Below, piece by piece: positions 17,983 through 26,214 of a DNA stretch of 64,000 bases. Made by a program: the position numbers and the translations under genes. The notes beneath the pieces were generated by a model. It searched no databases and had not been told where the DNA came from. It saw only the letters and a list, made by a program, of their open reading frames with translations. The first letter of the stretch is position 1. Each line of letters starts with the position of its first letter. Source of the DNA: Microthrixaceae bacterium (GTDB lineage: Bacteria > Actinomycetota > Acidimicrobiia > Acidimicrobiales > Microtrichaceae); NCBI GenBank assembly GCA_020637215.1, contig JACJWI010000005.1, forward strand, positions 124,001 through 188,000, written 5' to 3'.

Positions 17983-19443
17983 ATGAGCGCCCGAGCCGAC
18001 CTGAAGGACCTGCGACGTCACCGGGTGCCGGCGTGGTGGTCCGACGCCAAGCTGGGGATCTTCGTGCACTGGACCCCGGCGTCGGTGGCGGGGTTCGCTC
18101 CGATCGACTCCCACATCGGCGACCTGCTCGCGGCCGGTGACCCCGAGGCGCTGGCGGAGAACCCCTACACCGAGTGGTACGAGAACTCGCTGCGGTTCCC
18201 GAACAGCTCGGCGAGCCGGTACCACCGCGAGACCTACGGCCTCATGCCGTACGCCGAGCTGGCCGACCTCTACCGCGAGGGCCTGAACAGCTGGGACCCC
18301 GACGACTGGGCCCGGACCTTCGCGGCGACCGGCGCCCGCTACGTGGTCCTGGTCACCAAGCACCACGACGGGTTCTGCCTGTGGCCGTCGTCGGTCACCA
18401 ACCCGAACCGCTCGGGCTGGCACACCGGCCGCGACGTCGTCGGCGAGCTGAGCGAGGCGGTGCGCGCCGCCGGGATGCGCTTCGGCGTCTACTACTCCGG
18501 CGGCCTCGACTGGACCTTCGACGACCGCCCGATCGGCAACCTCGGCTCCATGCTCGCGGCCATCCCCCGCGGCTCGTACCCGGACTACGCGGCGGCGCAG
18601 GTCCGTGAGCTGATCGAGCGGTACCGACCCAGCGTCCTGTGGAACGACATCGCCTGGCCGGCGCCGGGCAAGGACCTGTGGCCGCTGCTCGCCGAGTACT
18701 ACCGGGCCGTGCCCGACGGCGTGGTCAACGACCGGTGGATGCCGTGGTCGCCGGTCATGGCCGCGGCCCGCAACGACCTGGTCTCCCGTGGGGCCGACGC
18801 GATCAACGCCCGCGCCACCCGCTCCAAGGGCGGCCTCATCCCGCCCAAGCCGCCGTTCTTCGACGTCCAGACCCCCGAGTACGTGGTGTTCGACGACGTC
18901 CGGCGGACACCGTGGGAGTGCGTCCGGGGCATGGACCAGAGCTTCGGCTACAACCGGATGTCAGGGCCGGAGCAGTTCCTGACCGACGACGAGCTGCTCG
19001 ACATGGCCGCCGACATCGCCTCCAAGGGCGGGAACCTCCTGCTCAACGTCGGCCCCCGCGGCGAGGACGCCGCCATCCCCGACGAGCAACGCGCCCGACT
19101 CGACACCCTCGCCCGGTGGGCCGGGCACGGACCGGGCTCGGCCATGTCCGGGTCCCGTCCGTGGGTGCGCCCCTCGGGCGAGGGCGTCGTCGGGGACGGG
19201 TCCCGGGTGCCGCTGCGGTACTGGGCGGCCGACCGGCACGTCGACGTCGCCGTCCTGGGACCGCTCGAGGGTTCGCTGCTCGTGGACGACGTCGAGGCGA
19301 CTCCGACGACGTCGGTGACCGACGCGGCGTCGGGAGAGCAGCTGGAGTGGAACGCGACCGATGAGGGGGTCCGGGTCGAGATCGGCGGCCCGGCGGACCG
19401 ACCGGTCCTCCGACTCACCGACGTGGTCGCCCGCCCGAGCTGA
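17983..19443 (+). CDS. Alpha-L-fucosidase (GH29)
   Basis: 486 residues. GH29 catalytic barrel: WWSDAKLGIFVHW at the N-terminus, VLVTKHHDGFCLWPS, FGVYYSGGLDW, and the nucleophile Asp in SVLWNDIAW. The barrel closes with SKGGNLLLNVGPRGEDAAIP, followed by a small C-terminal beta domain. No signal peptide, so it is predicted cytoplasmic and acts on imported fucosides. The ATG at 17983 is favoured over 17974 because GGCAGGA then sits at normal spacing. The upstream region is almost filled by palindrome A copy 2. Confidence 0.9.
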   Translation: MSARADLKDLRRHRVPAWWSDAKLGIFVHWTPASVAGFAPIDSHIGDLLAAGDPEALAENPYTEWYENSLRFPNSSASRYHRETYGLMPYAELADLYREGLNSWDPDDWARTFAATGARYVVLVTKHHDGFCLWPSSVTNPNRSGWHTGRDVVGELSEAVRAAGMRFGVYYSGGLDWTFDDRPIGNLGSMLAAIPRGSYPDYAAAQVRELIERYRPSVLWNDIAWPAPGKDLWPLLAEYYRAVPDGVVNDRWMPWSPVMAAARNDLVSRGADAINARATRSKGGLIPPKPPFFDVQTPEYVVFDDVRRTPWECVRGMDQSFGYNRMSGPEQFLTDDELLDMAADIASKGGNLLLNVGPRGEDAAIPDEQRARLDTLARWAGHGPGSAMSGSRPWVRPSGEGVVGDGSRVPLRYWAADRHVDVAVLGPLEGSLLVDDVEATPTTSVTDAASGEQLEWNATDEGVRVEIGGPADRPVLRLTDVVARPS

Positions 19444-19448
19444 CAGCG

Positions 19449-19497
19449 GAGCGACCGAGCGACTGAGCGTCCGAGCGTCCGAGCGACTGAGCGTCGA
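19449..19497. repeat. Degenerate tandem repeat after fucosidase gene
   Basis: Repeated GAGCGACT/GAGCGTCC units, about six copies with C/T and A/T variation, just after the stop codon. It is a simple-sequence expansion similar in style to the repeat at 10743. Confidence 0.8.
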
Positions 19498-19536
19498 GGC
19501 CCGCGACCGCCGGGGACCGGGACGGTGACAGCCGAC

Positions 19537-19555
19537 CGCGGCGGCGCCCGCCGCG
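19537..19555 (+). terminator. GC-rich hairpin
   Basis: CGCGGCG and CGCCGCG form a 7-bp stem with a 5-nt loop between the fucosidase and the following membrane protein gene. No T-tract follows. A weak terminator candidate. Confidence 0.3.
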
Positions 19556-19583
19556 TCGCCGGCGCAACCCCTACCATCACGGC

Positions 19584-20306
19584 GTGAGCTCCAACCGGCG
19601 GATGGGAGTGGCCGCGGCGGTGCTGCTGGGTTCCGGGCTGATCCTCATGATCGTCCCGCCGGTGGTGCGGGACGGCCTCTGCGGACTCACGTCGTGCGCG
19701 GACCGGGTGCCGGTCATCGCGGTGTCGAGGGTGTCGCCGACCGAGCTGGCAGTCGTCGTCCCCGACGACGCGGCCCCGAACGTGCGCCGGGTCGAGCTGC
19801 TCCAGGGTGGATCGAGCGGGTCGGGCTCCCGCCAGTGGATGATCCGCGCCGAGCGTGGTTCCGACACCGGCTCCAACCCGGGCAGCGGCTCCGGCGGCGC
19901 CACCTCGGCACGCACCTTCCTCATCGGCGACGAGCCCGACGGGTTCCGCACCGTGGTCCCGCTGGAGACCGAACCGCAGAAGGGGGTGTGGACCGCCCAG
20001 GTCGGGTTCCGCTGCACCACGGCGTCGCTGCCGTTCAACCCCCAGGCCCTCGCCGTCGGCGAGGTCCGATCGTGGGACGGCGTCATGGACGGCAACGACT
20101 TCGCCTCGGACGCCAACACCAGCGAGCACTGCCTCACCGAGCGGGGCAGCGCCGAGCTGGGACTGCTGCTGGCCGGAGCGGCTCTCGCCGTTGCCGGTGC
20201 CGTGCTGGGCATCGTGGTGGTCCTGCGCCGACCGGCCCGCTTCCCCGAGGACGGCGACGACCCGGCCGCCACCTCCGAGCGCGACCAGGACCCGGATCGG
20301 GTCTGA
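19584..20306 (+). CDS. Membrane-anchored extracytoplasmic protein of unknown function
   Basis: 240 residues from a GTG. It has one membrane helix at about residues 8-27 and a second at about 194-216, with a Gly/Ser-rich extracytoplasmic region of about 165 residues between them. That region contains paired cysteines (CGLTSC near the start, then FRCTT and SEHCLTE). A charged acidic tail follows the second helix. No known domain is recognised. It converges on the PilZ/signal-peptidase gene, 39 bp away, and could belong to the same surface function; that link is position only. Confidence 0.6.
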   Translation: MSSNRRMGVAAAVLLGSGLILMIVPPVVRDGLCGLTSCADRVPVIAVSRVSPTELAVVVPDDAAPNVRRVELLQGGSSGSGSRQWMIRAERGSDTGSNPGSGSGGATSARTFLIGDEPDGFRTVVPLETEPQKGVWTAQVGFRCTTASLPFNPQALAVGEVRSWDGVMDGNDFASDANTSEHCLTERGSAELGLLLAGAALAVAGAVLGIVVVLRRPARFPEDGDDPAATSERDQDPDRV

Positions 20307-20345
20307 TCGTCCCGGCGGCTCAGGTCTCCCCCGGGCGGTCGCCGC

Positions 20346-22751
20346 TCAGGCCGACGCCGGGGTCATCGTGGGGCGGTGTCGTCGGGCCGGGAGCCGCAAC
20401 GCAGCGATGAGCAGGCCGCCGATGACCACCAGTCCGAGCACCACCGCCAGGTGCGAGCGCAGAAGCGCGATGCCGTCGCCGATGCTGGGCACGACCCAGC
20501 GGATCCTCGGCAGGGTGCTGTCCGCCGGCACGGTCCACGTCTCGCCGGACTCGTTGGCGTCGCCCCGGGTCTGCATCAGGTAGGTGTCGCCCTGTCGGGT
20601 CGCGGAGACCAGCCGGTGGGTGACCGGCTCCGCCGCGCCCTCGGCCGGTCGGGTGACCACGTCGCCGGGGCGCAGCGACGACACCGGCACCGACTCGCTG
20701 ACCACCACCGACCCCTGGGCGATCGTCGGGGTCATCGACCCGCTGCGGACCACTGCCGCCTGCAACCCGAGCATGGCACCGCCCAGGACGGCCAGCAGCA
20801 CGATCGACAACAGGACGGTCGCTCCGAGGCCGACCACGTCGAGCGCCCGGGACCGACCGGAGACGCCGGCGGTGGCTGTGGCCGCCGGTCCGGGCGTCCG
20901 GTCGGTGGAGCGTGTCGTGCGGGGGGAGCGAGTCGTCCTGCCGGGCTCGGCGGCCAGCTGCACGCCGGCTGCCGTCTCGGCGGCGTGCAGCACGAGCCCC
21001 GCCCACTGGGGGCGGCTCGATTCGTCCAGCTCCAGGCGCAGTCCGACCAGGTCACGGCGGTGGCCGTGGTGGGTCCACATGACGGCGGCGTCCATGTCGG
21101 TCGAGGACCCGTCGTCGAGCTCCACGCCGACCCGGGTCGTGGAACCGATCGCAGGGAGTCCGGAGGGCGCCGGACCTGATCTGTCGCCGGTCGCGGGGTC
21201 TCCGGGCGTGTCGCCGGAGCCCACTCGGGGCAGCTCGACGGCCAGGCCCTCCGGCGACACGTCGACCGTGCGGGCCTCGCGGGAATCCAGGCGTGCCGGT
21301 CGGCTGAGCGGGACCCGGAACGAGGTGCGCTCCCAACCCCGTTGCACCAGGACCTGGATGCACACCACCCACAGCAGCACCAGGGTGAGCAGTGCGGCGC
21401 CGACGGCGGGGGCGGTCATCGGCTGGTCGGGGGAGTGGTCGACCAGGGCCGTCACCAGCACCGCGACGCTCAGCAGCCCGGCCCACAGCAGCGGCCGGAC
21501 GGCCACGCGCGACGGCCCTCGACCGACCCGGCCGGTGATCGCCGAGGGCAACGCGGCCAACGACCCGGGAACGTCGTCGACCGTGGCGCGCAGGTCGCGG
21601 AACGGATGCGGGGTGCGTCCGGCGGACCGGTACAGCCCGACCCAGCGCAGCAGCAGCGCGGCGAGAACCAGGGCGGGGAAGGCGCCGTTCGCGGTGCGCA
21701 TCGGGAGCTCCCCCGACACGGTGCCGGTGAACAGCACGAGCAGCCAGGTCAGCATCGACCAGGCGAAGCAGTCCCGGACGAGCAGACCCAGGGCGACCCG
21801 CCGAGCCGTGCCACTGCCGGAGCGGACGGCGTCCGCCGCGTCGGCAGCGGACCCGCGCTGCTGGGCCATCGACTCGGGCCAGAAGGTGCGGGCGCCGGCG
21901 GGGGCGGCCACCAGAGCGAGCGGCTGGTCGACGGTGGCCGGCCGACCGCCCTCGGCGTGGCGGGCACGAAGCCACGCTCCGCGCGGGCGGCGGGGGTCGA
22001 TCGGGTGGCGCCGCAGGTCCTGGGTGCGCACGAGCGTGGCGTTGGGCTCCCACAGGGCGAGCCCGACCGCGGCGCTGCGCCGGCGGAGGAGCGCGTCGAC
22101 GTGGCCCCGGCTGTCGGACCCGAACCCGTCCTGGTTGAACGGTCGGGTGAGGCCGATCGCCCAGGGGTGGGCGTCGTCGAGTCGACCGGCCGCGGCTCGG
22201 CAGTTCTCGGCCAGCGGCGCGGCCCGACCTGACAGCAGCAGCACGGCGTCGGTGTCGACCCTCTCGATCGCCTGCTGAAGGGGGTCGGGTCCGCCGGCGC
22301 CGGTGCGGCGGTCCGAGGTGATCACCGTGACCCCGAGGTCCTCGATGTGAGCCCGCTCGGCGGGGGCGATCACCACGCACGGCCCGGCTTGCTGGGCGAG
22401 CTCGACCGAGTGGCGCTGGAGCTCGTCGGGTTCGTCGCCGAGCACGACGATCGTGGTGAAGGTTCCGTCCTCGGCCGTCTCCGTCGACTCCGTCGTCTCG
22501 TCGGTGGCGCCCTCGGAGGAGAGGCGGTGGAGCCGCCGCCCGGCGACGAGGTCGACCAGGACCCCGCTGGCACCGGCGAGCAGCGCGACCGCGACCAGCA
22601 CCGCGATCGGGGCGTGGCCCGGTCGGACCAGGAACGGCAGCCAGACGACCGCCGCCACGGTTCCGAGCAGCGACGCGACCTCCAGCCCCGCGGCCCGAGG
22701 TCGGACCGCGGGTGTGCCGGTGCCCGTCGTGACGGGTCGGTCGTCGGTCAT
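20346..22751 (-). CDS. Pseudo-glycosyltransferase / PilZ / SipW-type signal peptidase fusion
   Basis: 801 residues. Two N-terminal membrane helices (about 22-70) precede a region at 95-310 resembling a family-2 glycosyltransferase/BcsA core (TIVVLGDEPDELQRHSVELA, later LVRTQDLRR), but the expected DxD is replaced by LLSGRAAP. Further helices span about 320-460. A PilZ domain follows with both c-di-GMP motifs: RTSFR (RxxxR, about 475) and DVSPEG (DxSxxG, about 495). After another helix (about 635-660) comes a SipW/ER-type signal peptidase I: VVRSGSMTPTI with the Ser near 669, GDVV, the catalytic-type His in PVTHRLV and TRGDANE, then a last helix. A BcsA-like scaffold coupling c-di-GMP to a membrane protease is inferred. 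It lies 36 bp downstream of the adhesin gene in the same operon. Confidence 0.8.
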   Translation of the reverse strand: MTDDRPVTTGTGTPAVRPRAAGLEVASLLGTVAAVVWLPFLVRPGHAPIAVLVAVALLAGASGVLVDLVAGRRLHRLSSEGATDETTESTETAEDGTFTTIVVLGDEPDELQRHSVELAQQAGPCVVIAPAERAHIEDLGVTVITSDRRTGAGGPDPLQQAIERVDTDAVLLLSGRAAPLAENCRAAAGRLDDAHPWAIGLTRPFNQDGFGSDSRGHVDALLRRRSAAVGLALWEPNATLVRTQDLRRHPIDPRRPRGAWLRARHAEGGRPATVDQPLALVAAPAGARTFWPESMAQQRGSAADAADAVRSGSGTARRVALGLLVRDCFAWSMLTWLLVLFTGTVSGELPMRTANGAFPALVLAALLLRWVGLYRSAGRTPHPFRDLRATVDDVPGSLAALPSAITGRVGRGPSRVAVRPLLWAGLLSVAVLVTALVDHSPDQPMTAPAVGAALLTLVLLWVVCIQVLVQRGWERTSFRVPLSRPARLDSREARTVDVSPEGLAVELPRVGSGDTPGDPATGDRSGPAPSGLPAIGSTTRVGVELDDGSSTDMDAAVMWTHHGHRRDLVGLRLELDESSRPQWAGLVLHAAETAAGVQLAAEPGRTTRSPRTTRSTDRTPGPAATATAGVSGRSRALDVVGLGATVLLSIVLLAVLGGAMLGLQAAVVRSGSMTPTIAQGSVVVSESVPVSSLRPGDVVTRPAEGAAEPVTHRLVSATRQGDTYLMQTRGDANESGETWTVPADSTLPRIRWVVPSIGDGIALLRSHLAVVLGLVVIGGLLIAALRLPARRHRPTMTPASA

Positions 22752-22787
22752 GGTTCGTCTCGCTCCGGCGGCGGGACCCGGGGCCGG

Positions 22788-24779
22788 TCAGTCCCGTCGA
22801 GGGGACCGCTGACGGGCCACGAACACCATCGTCAGGCCGCCGAGCAACAGCAGGGCGCCGATCACGATCAGGGGCACCGAGCTGTTGCCGGTGAAAGCCA
22901 GCGGCGACTCCCGCGAGGCGGTCGACCCCTCGACCCGCGCCGCGTCGTCCGGGGTGATCGACGTGTTCACCACGGTCGTCCCGCCGACGTCGGCGGTGGT
23001 GGTCGACTCGGTCGGCACCGTGGTCGACTCGGAGGGGTCGACCGAGGTGGGCGCCGCTGTGGTGGGAGCGACGGTTGTCGGCGCCGAGGTCGTCGACGGC
23101 GCCGTGGAGGTGCTCGGGTAGGTCGTCGGCGGGTAGGTGGTCGGAGCCTCGGTCGTCGGCGCGACGGTCGTGCTGGTCGTCGTCGTGGTCGTCGTGGTCG
23201 GGGCCTCGGTGGTCGACGCGGTCGAGCTGGTGGGTGACTCGGTGGTCGACGGGACCGTGCTGCTCGTCGGCGTCTCGGTCGTCGAGGTCGGGTAGGTGGT
23301 CGTCGTCGACTCCGAGGTCGTGGTCGAGCTCGGAGTGCTCGAGGTCGGATACGTGGTCGGCGTCGAGGACGTGGTCGGGGTGGTCGTCGTGGTCGACGGC
23401 GGGGTGACGCTGCACGGCGTGACCACGGCGTCGAAGGCGGTGAAGGCGATCGCTCCGGAGCCCCCGTGGATGAACCGGTCGGCGTACACAGCCCCCGTCA
23501 GCTTCCCCTTGCCGCTGGTGGCGAACCGGGCCGACGGAGCAAGGGTCGTGCCGCTCAGGGTGTTGCGTCCTCCGATGAGCACCTCGGGCGCGGACCCGAA
23601 GTTCCACAGGGTGTACCGGGCGTGGCGCTCGGCGGCGCCGGTGAGCTTGGGCGGGTTCCAGTCCTTGGGGACGCCGGCCACGTTGATCACGAGTGGCCGC
23701 TCGGCCGACGGTTCGGCGCCGTGGCGGAACGTGATGCTCCCCAGGTGGGCCAGGTCCGCGGCGCTGAGGTTCAGAACCATCTGGCCAGGCGTTCCGGTGG
23801 GCCAGACGAACGCGTCGCCGCCCTTCCAGGGCGAGTCCGGGCCGTAGGGGCCGGCGAGGCGCACGGTCGCTCGGCACTCGGCGAGACCACGGGTCAGTTC
23901 GCTCCACGAGCGGAACACTCCGTCGAAGTCGTAGCCGGTCTTGCGGGTGGCGCTGGTGGCGGTCTGGGCGCTGTGGGTTCCGACGAGGCGCGGGGTGGTG
24001 CGGACCTTGGAGCCGGTGGCGTTGACGACGATGCGGTGCGGCCCGTCGCGCCGGGCCTGCACCCCGGTCGGGTCGCCGACGGTGAGCCAACCCTTCCGCA
24101 CCGACAGGTCGCCGGCCGAGCGGGCCAGCTCGACCCGACCCCGGACGACCAGGGCGGTGGCCGACGAGTCGGTCGGGTCGACCTTGTAGACCCCCGCGGT
24201 GTGGCCGGCCACCGAGTAGCGGTCGAACGAGACGTTGCCGCCCACGGCGATGGGACCGGTGGAACCGTCCGCGGTCAGGGCGGCGTCGCCATGGGCGACT
24301 GCGCTGAAGCCCGCGGCGAGCGTTGCGGGGTTGACCGATGCAGCGGCGCAGAACTGCACGGTGCTGACCGCGGGGATCGACCCGCTGACCGGCGGGATGC
24401 CGGTGTTGTCGAAGGTGCCGGTCGTCGACGCCGGGGTGATCCAGGCGTCCTTGGAGCCGTCGCCGGCCTTCACGACCACGGCACTGATCGCGGCGGCCGA
24501 CGCGAACGTGCCGCCGGTGGCCGAAGTGGCCGACAGCGACACGACCTTGGCGTTCCCGGCCGGCTCCACGAACGAGTAGGTGCCGGTGGAGGGCAGGCGG
24601 CTGAACTTGGCGACCAGTCGGGTCCCGCTCGGACACACCGGCTCGGGGGCGGCGCCGGTGCTGGCGAAGATCCCCAGACCCATCAGGACGGCACCGACCA
24701 CGGCCAGGGCGATCCCGCCCCGGGTCGGGGTGATGCGCGGTGCGCTCGGAGCAGTCGGCGAGCTCTCGGTGCTGGACAT
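22788..24779 (-). CDS. Choice-of-anchor-A surface protein with Thr-rich stalk and LAXTG signal
   Basis: 663 residues. An N-terminal signal/membrane helix lies at about 21-42. A choice-of-anchor-A type domain spans about 155-450 (GDAALTADGSTG, VGGNVSFDRY, TYLWNFGSA-like TLWNFGSAPEVLIGG, NTLSGTTLAPSA, LTGAVYADRF). It is followed by about 140 residues of Thr/Ser/Pro-rich mucin-like stalk (about 455-594). The C-terminus has the sortase signal LAFTG at about 627, a hydrophobic helix and a QRSPRRD tail; LAXTG is the form recognised by class E sortases. It is first gene of the operon with the PilZ/signal peptidase fusion. It is likely a cell-wall-linked adhesin or S-layer-like protein. Confidence 0.8.
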   Translation of the reverse strand: MSSTESSPTAPSAPRITPTRGGIALAVVGAVLMGLGIFASTGAAPEPVCPSGTRLVAKFSRLPSTGTYSFVEPAGNAKVVSLSATSATGGTFASAAAISAVVVKAGDGSKDAWITPASTTGTFDNTGIPPVSGSIPAVSTVQFCAAASVNPATLAAGFSAVAHGDAALTADGSTGPIAVGGNVSFDRYSVAGHTAGVYKVDPTDSSATALVVRGRVELARSAGDLSVRKGWLTVGDPTGVQARRDGPHRIVVNATGSKVRTTPRLVGTHSAQTATSATRKTGYDFDGVFRSWSELTRGLAECRATVRLAGPYGPDSPWKGGDAFVWPTGTPGQMVLNLSAADLAHLGSITFRHGAEPSAERPLVINVAGVPKDWNPPKLTGAAERHARYTLWNFGSAPEVLIGGRNTLSGTTLAPSARFATSGKGKLTGAVYADRFIHGGSGAIAFTAFDAVVTPCSVTPPSTTTTTPTTSSTPTTYPTSSTPSSTTTSESTTTTYPTSTTETPTSSTVPSTTESPTSSTASTTEAPTTTTTTTTSTTVAPTTEAPTTYPPTTYPSTSTAPSTTSAPTTVAPTTAAPTSVDPSESTTVPTESTTTADVGGTTVVNTSITPDDAARVEGSTASRESPLAFTGNSSVPLIVIGALLLLGGLTMVFVARQRSPRRD

Positions 24780-24830
24780 GCTGGGACGTGCCTCCGTGAG
24801 GGCGGTCGCGGGCGCGCGACCTTCGATCCC

Positions 24831-24860
24831 TTCGGTCGGTCGCTTCGTCGCGGACTTGAG
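24831..24860 (-). promoter_or_regulatory. CTCAAG...CCGA promoter-like element of adhesin operon
   Basis: On the minus strand CTCAAG lies at 24860-24855, and ACCGACCGAA starts 14 bp further at 24840. This is the same arrangement as upstream of the SpoIID gene, and both resemble actinobacterial FliA/WhiG-type (motility or pilus sigma factor) promoters. The start codon is about 50 bp downstream, with GGAGG near 24793. Confidence 0.4.
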
Positions 24861-25021
24861 GACTCGTCCGCCACATGCCTCCCATCGCCGTGGTCCGGTT
24901 CGTGTCGGGTCCGACGCCGGGGTGGGGTCCGCGTTGAGGGTTCCAGGCAGCCGCCCTACGCTGCGCCGTCACCGGTTGCGGCCGGGCGGGCGCGTCCACG
25001 TCCGCCGGGTGTGTCGACCGA

Positions 25022-25094
25022 GCCCACGTAGCTCAGGGGATAGAGCGTCGGTTTCCTAAACCGTGCGTCGCAGGTTCGAATCCTGCCGTGGGCG
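25022..25094 (+). tRNA. tRNA-Arg (anticodon CCT)
   Basis: A full cloverleaf can be drawn: acceptor GCCCACG/CGTGGGC, D-arm GCTC...GAGC, anticodon loop TTCCTAA giving CCT, and T-arm GCAGG TTCGAAT CCTGC. One T-T mismatch is at the top of the anticodon stem. CCA is not encoded. It reads AGG codons. A toxin-antitoxin pair follows 50 bp downstream on the other strand. Confidence 0.95.
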
Positions 25095-25144
25095 CCCAGG
25101 AACTGCAGGGGTGGCCCGGGCTGTCCGATCGGCCTGAGCGTCGC

Positions 25145-25678
25145 TCATGCGGAGCCGGCGATCCGTCGAAGTTCCTTGATGGGCAGGACGAGATGGAGTG
25201 GGTCGGTCGGCGACGGCTGGAAGCTGCGCGCCTGGTGCGTGTACCAGGCGCGGGCGTCCTCGTCGCGAGCATGGATGAGCAGCGCCCTCACTCCGAGATC
25301 ATCGGAGAGCCGTGCCACCCGGATGAGCGCGTCGATCAGCAGACTGCGGCCGAGATGGGCGCCTTGCGCCGAACGGTCGACCGCGAGTCGGCCCAGCAGG
25401 ACGCACGGCACCTGAGTCGGAACCCCGCCCTTCGTCAATTCAGCGGGGAGCTGCTGCTTGGCTACCCCGGCGGAGGAGAGTGTGTAGTAGCCGACGACGG
25501 CGCCTTCGCGGGCCGCGACGAACACGCGGGCGTTGCCCGACACGTGGTTGACCCAGCCGAATCTCCGGAGCCAATCATCCAGCTCCACGACGCCGCTGTC
25601 GAAGTCGTCGACTTTGTGGTTTCGGCCGAAGGCGACCGGCTGGTCAACCTGCAACGGTCCGGTGGCCTCGCTCGACAC
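25145..25678 (-). CDS. TacT-like GNAT toxin
   Basis: 177 residues from a GTG. The GNAT fold is of the tRNA-acetylating toxin type: FDSGVVELDDWLRRFG near the N-terminus (compare the family FxCG...LDxWL start), ARVFVAAREGAVVGYYTLS, the acetyl-CoA-binding VLLGRLAVDRSAQGAHLGRSLL, and the terminal Y-A-R-like WYTHQARSFQPSP. Such toxins acetylate the amino group of charged tRNAs and stop translation. It is placed 12 bp downstream of a DUF1778 antitoxin gene on the same strand, the standard order. Adjacent tRNA-Arg suggests integration of an accessory module. Confidence 0.8.
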   Translation of the reverse strand: MSSEATGPLQVDQPVAFGRNHKVDDFDSGVVELDDWLRRFGWVNHVSGNARVFVAAREGAVVGYYTLSSAGVAKQQLPAELTKGGVPTQVPCVLLGRLAVDRSAQGAHLGRSLLIDALIRVARLSDDLGVRALLIHARDEDARAWYTHQARSFQPSPTDPLHLVLPIKELRRIAGSA

Positions 25679-25690
25679 CCAGGCGGTCCG

Positions 25691-25990
25691 CTACTGCTCG
25701 AACACGGTCGTTGCGGCGAGTAGGCGACGGAGGTCATCCTCGTAGGGAACCGGGGCGTCGAGCATCGCGTTGAACGACTTCCATGCGTCAGCATCGACCA
25801 CGAACCAACGGCGGTCGGCCAGGACCCGTTCGGCCTCATGCACCGAGGCCTCCAGCATGAAATCCGTCTCGGATCTGTCGAGCGCCGCGGCCGCTGCCGC
25901 GATCGTCCGACGCTGCTGCGCGGACATTCGCATGTTGAATCGCTGGTCTCGTGGCGCTCGTGAAGTGGGAGATTGTGCCCGCGGGCTCAT
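25691..25990 (-). CDS. TacA-like DUF1778 antitoxin
   Basis: 99 residues. It has the ribbon-helix-helix DUF1778 pattern: RFNMRMSAQQRRTIAAAAAAL with DRSETDFMLEASVHEAERVL, followed by the C-terminal toxin-neutralising segment RWFVVDADAWKSFNAMLDAP. It would dimerise, bind its own promoter and neutralise the acetyltransferase encoded just downstream. The ATG at 25990 follows a GGAGTT-like leader. A 16-bp imperfect palindrome lies 13-28 bp upstream. Confidence 0.85.
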   Translation of the reverse strand: MSPRAQSPTSRAPRDQRFNMRMSAQQRRTIAAAAAALDRSETDFMLEASVHEAERVLADRRWFVVDADAWKSFNAMLDAPVPYEDDLRRLLAATTVFEQ

Positions 25991-26002
25991 GATGGAACTC
26001 CG

Positions 26003-26018
26003 CCACTAGTTCGACTGG
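26003..26018. promoter_or_regulatory. Candidate TacA operator
   Basis: CCACTAGTTCGACTGG is a near-palindrome 13 bp upstream of the antitoxin start, followed upstream on the minus strand by TTGCAC at -35-like distance. Ribbon-helix-helix antitoxins autorepress at such sites. It is inferred from position and symmetry only. Confidence 0.35.
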
Positions 26019-26214
26019 TGCGTACAGTGTATGTGCAACTGGGTGCTCGGACATCCCACCCACCTTGAGCGCCTTTCTGCGCTGTGGCTCGGCCTTCGAT
26101 CTGCGGGACGGTGTCGAGGAGCGTTCCGATGTCGTCGATTCTGAACAGGTCGATGCAGCATCATGGTCACGGTCGTTCGGTGTACGGTGCCGTCGGAATG
26201 AGGGAGGGGTGTCG

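Noticed and set aside
25022..25990. Complete integrative element at tRNA-Arg
   Set aside because: No integrase and no second copy of the tRNA 3' end was seen in the window, so only a toxin-antitoxin module is called.
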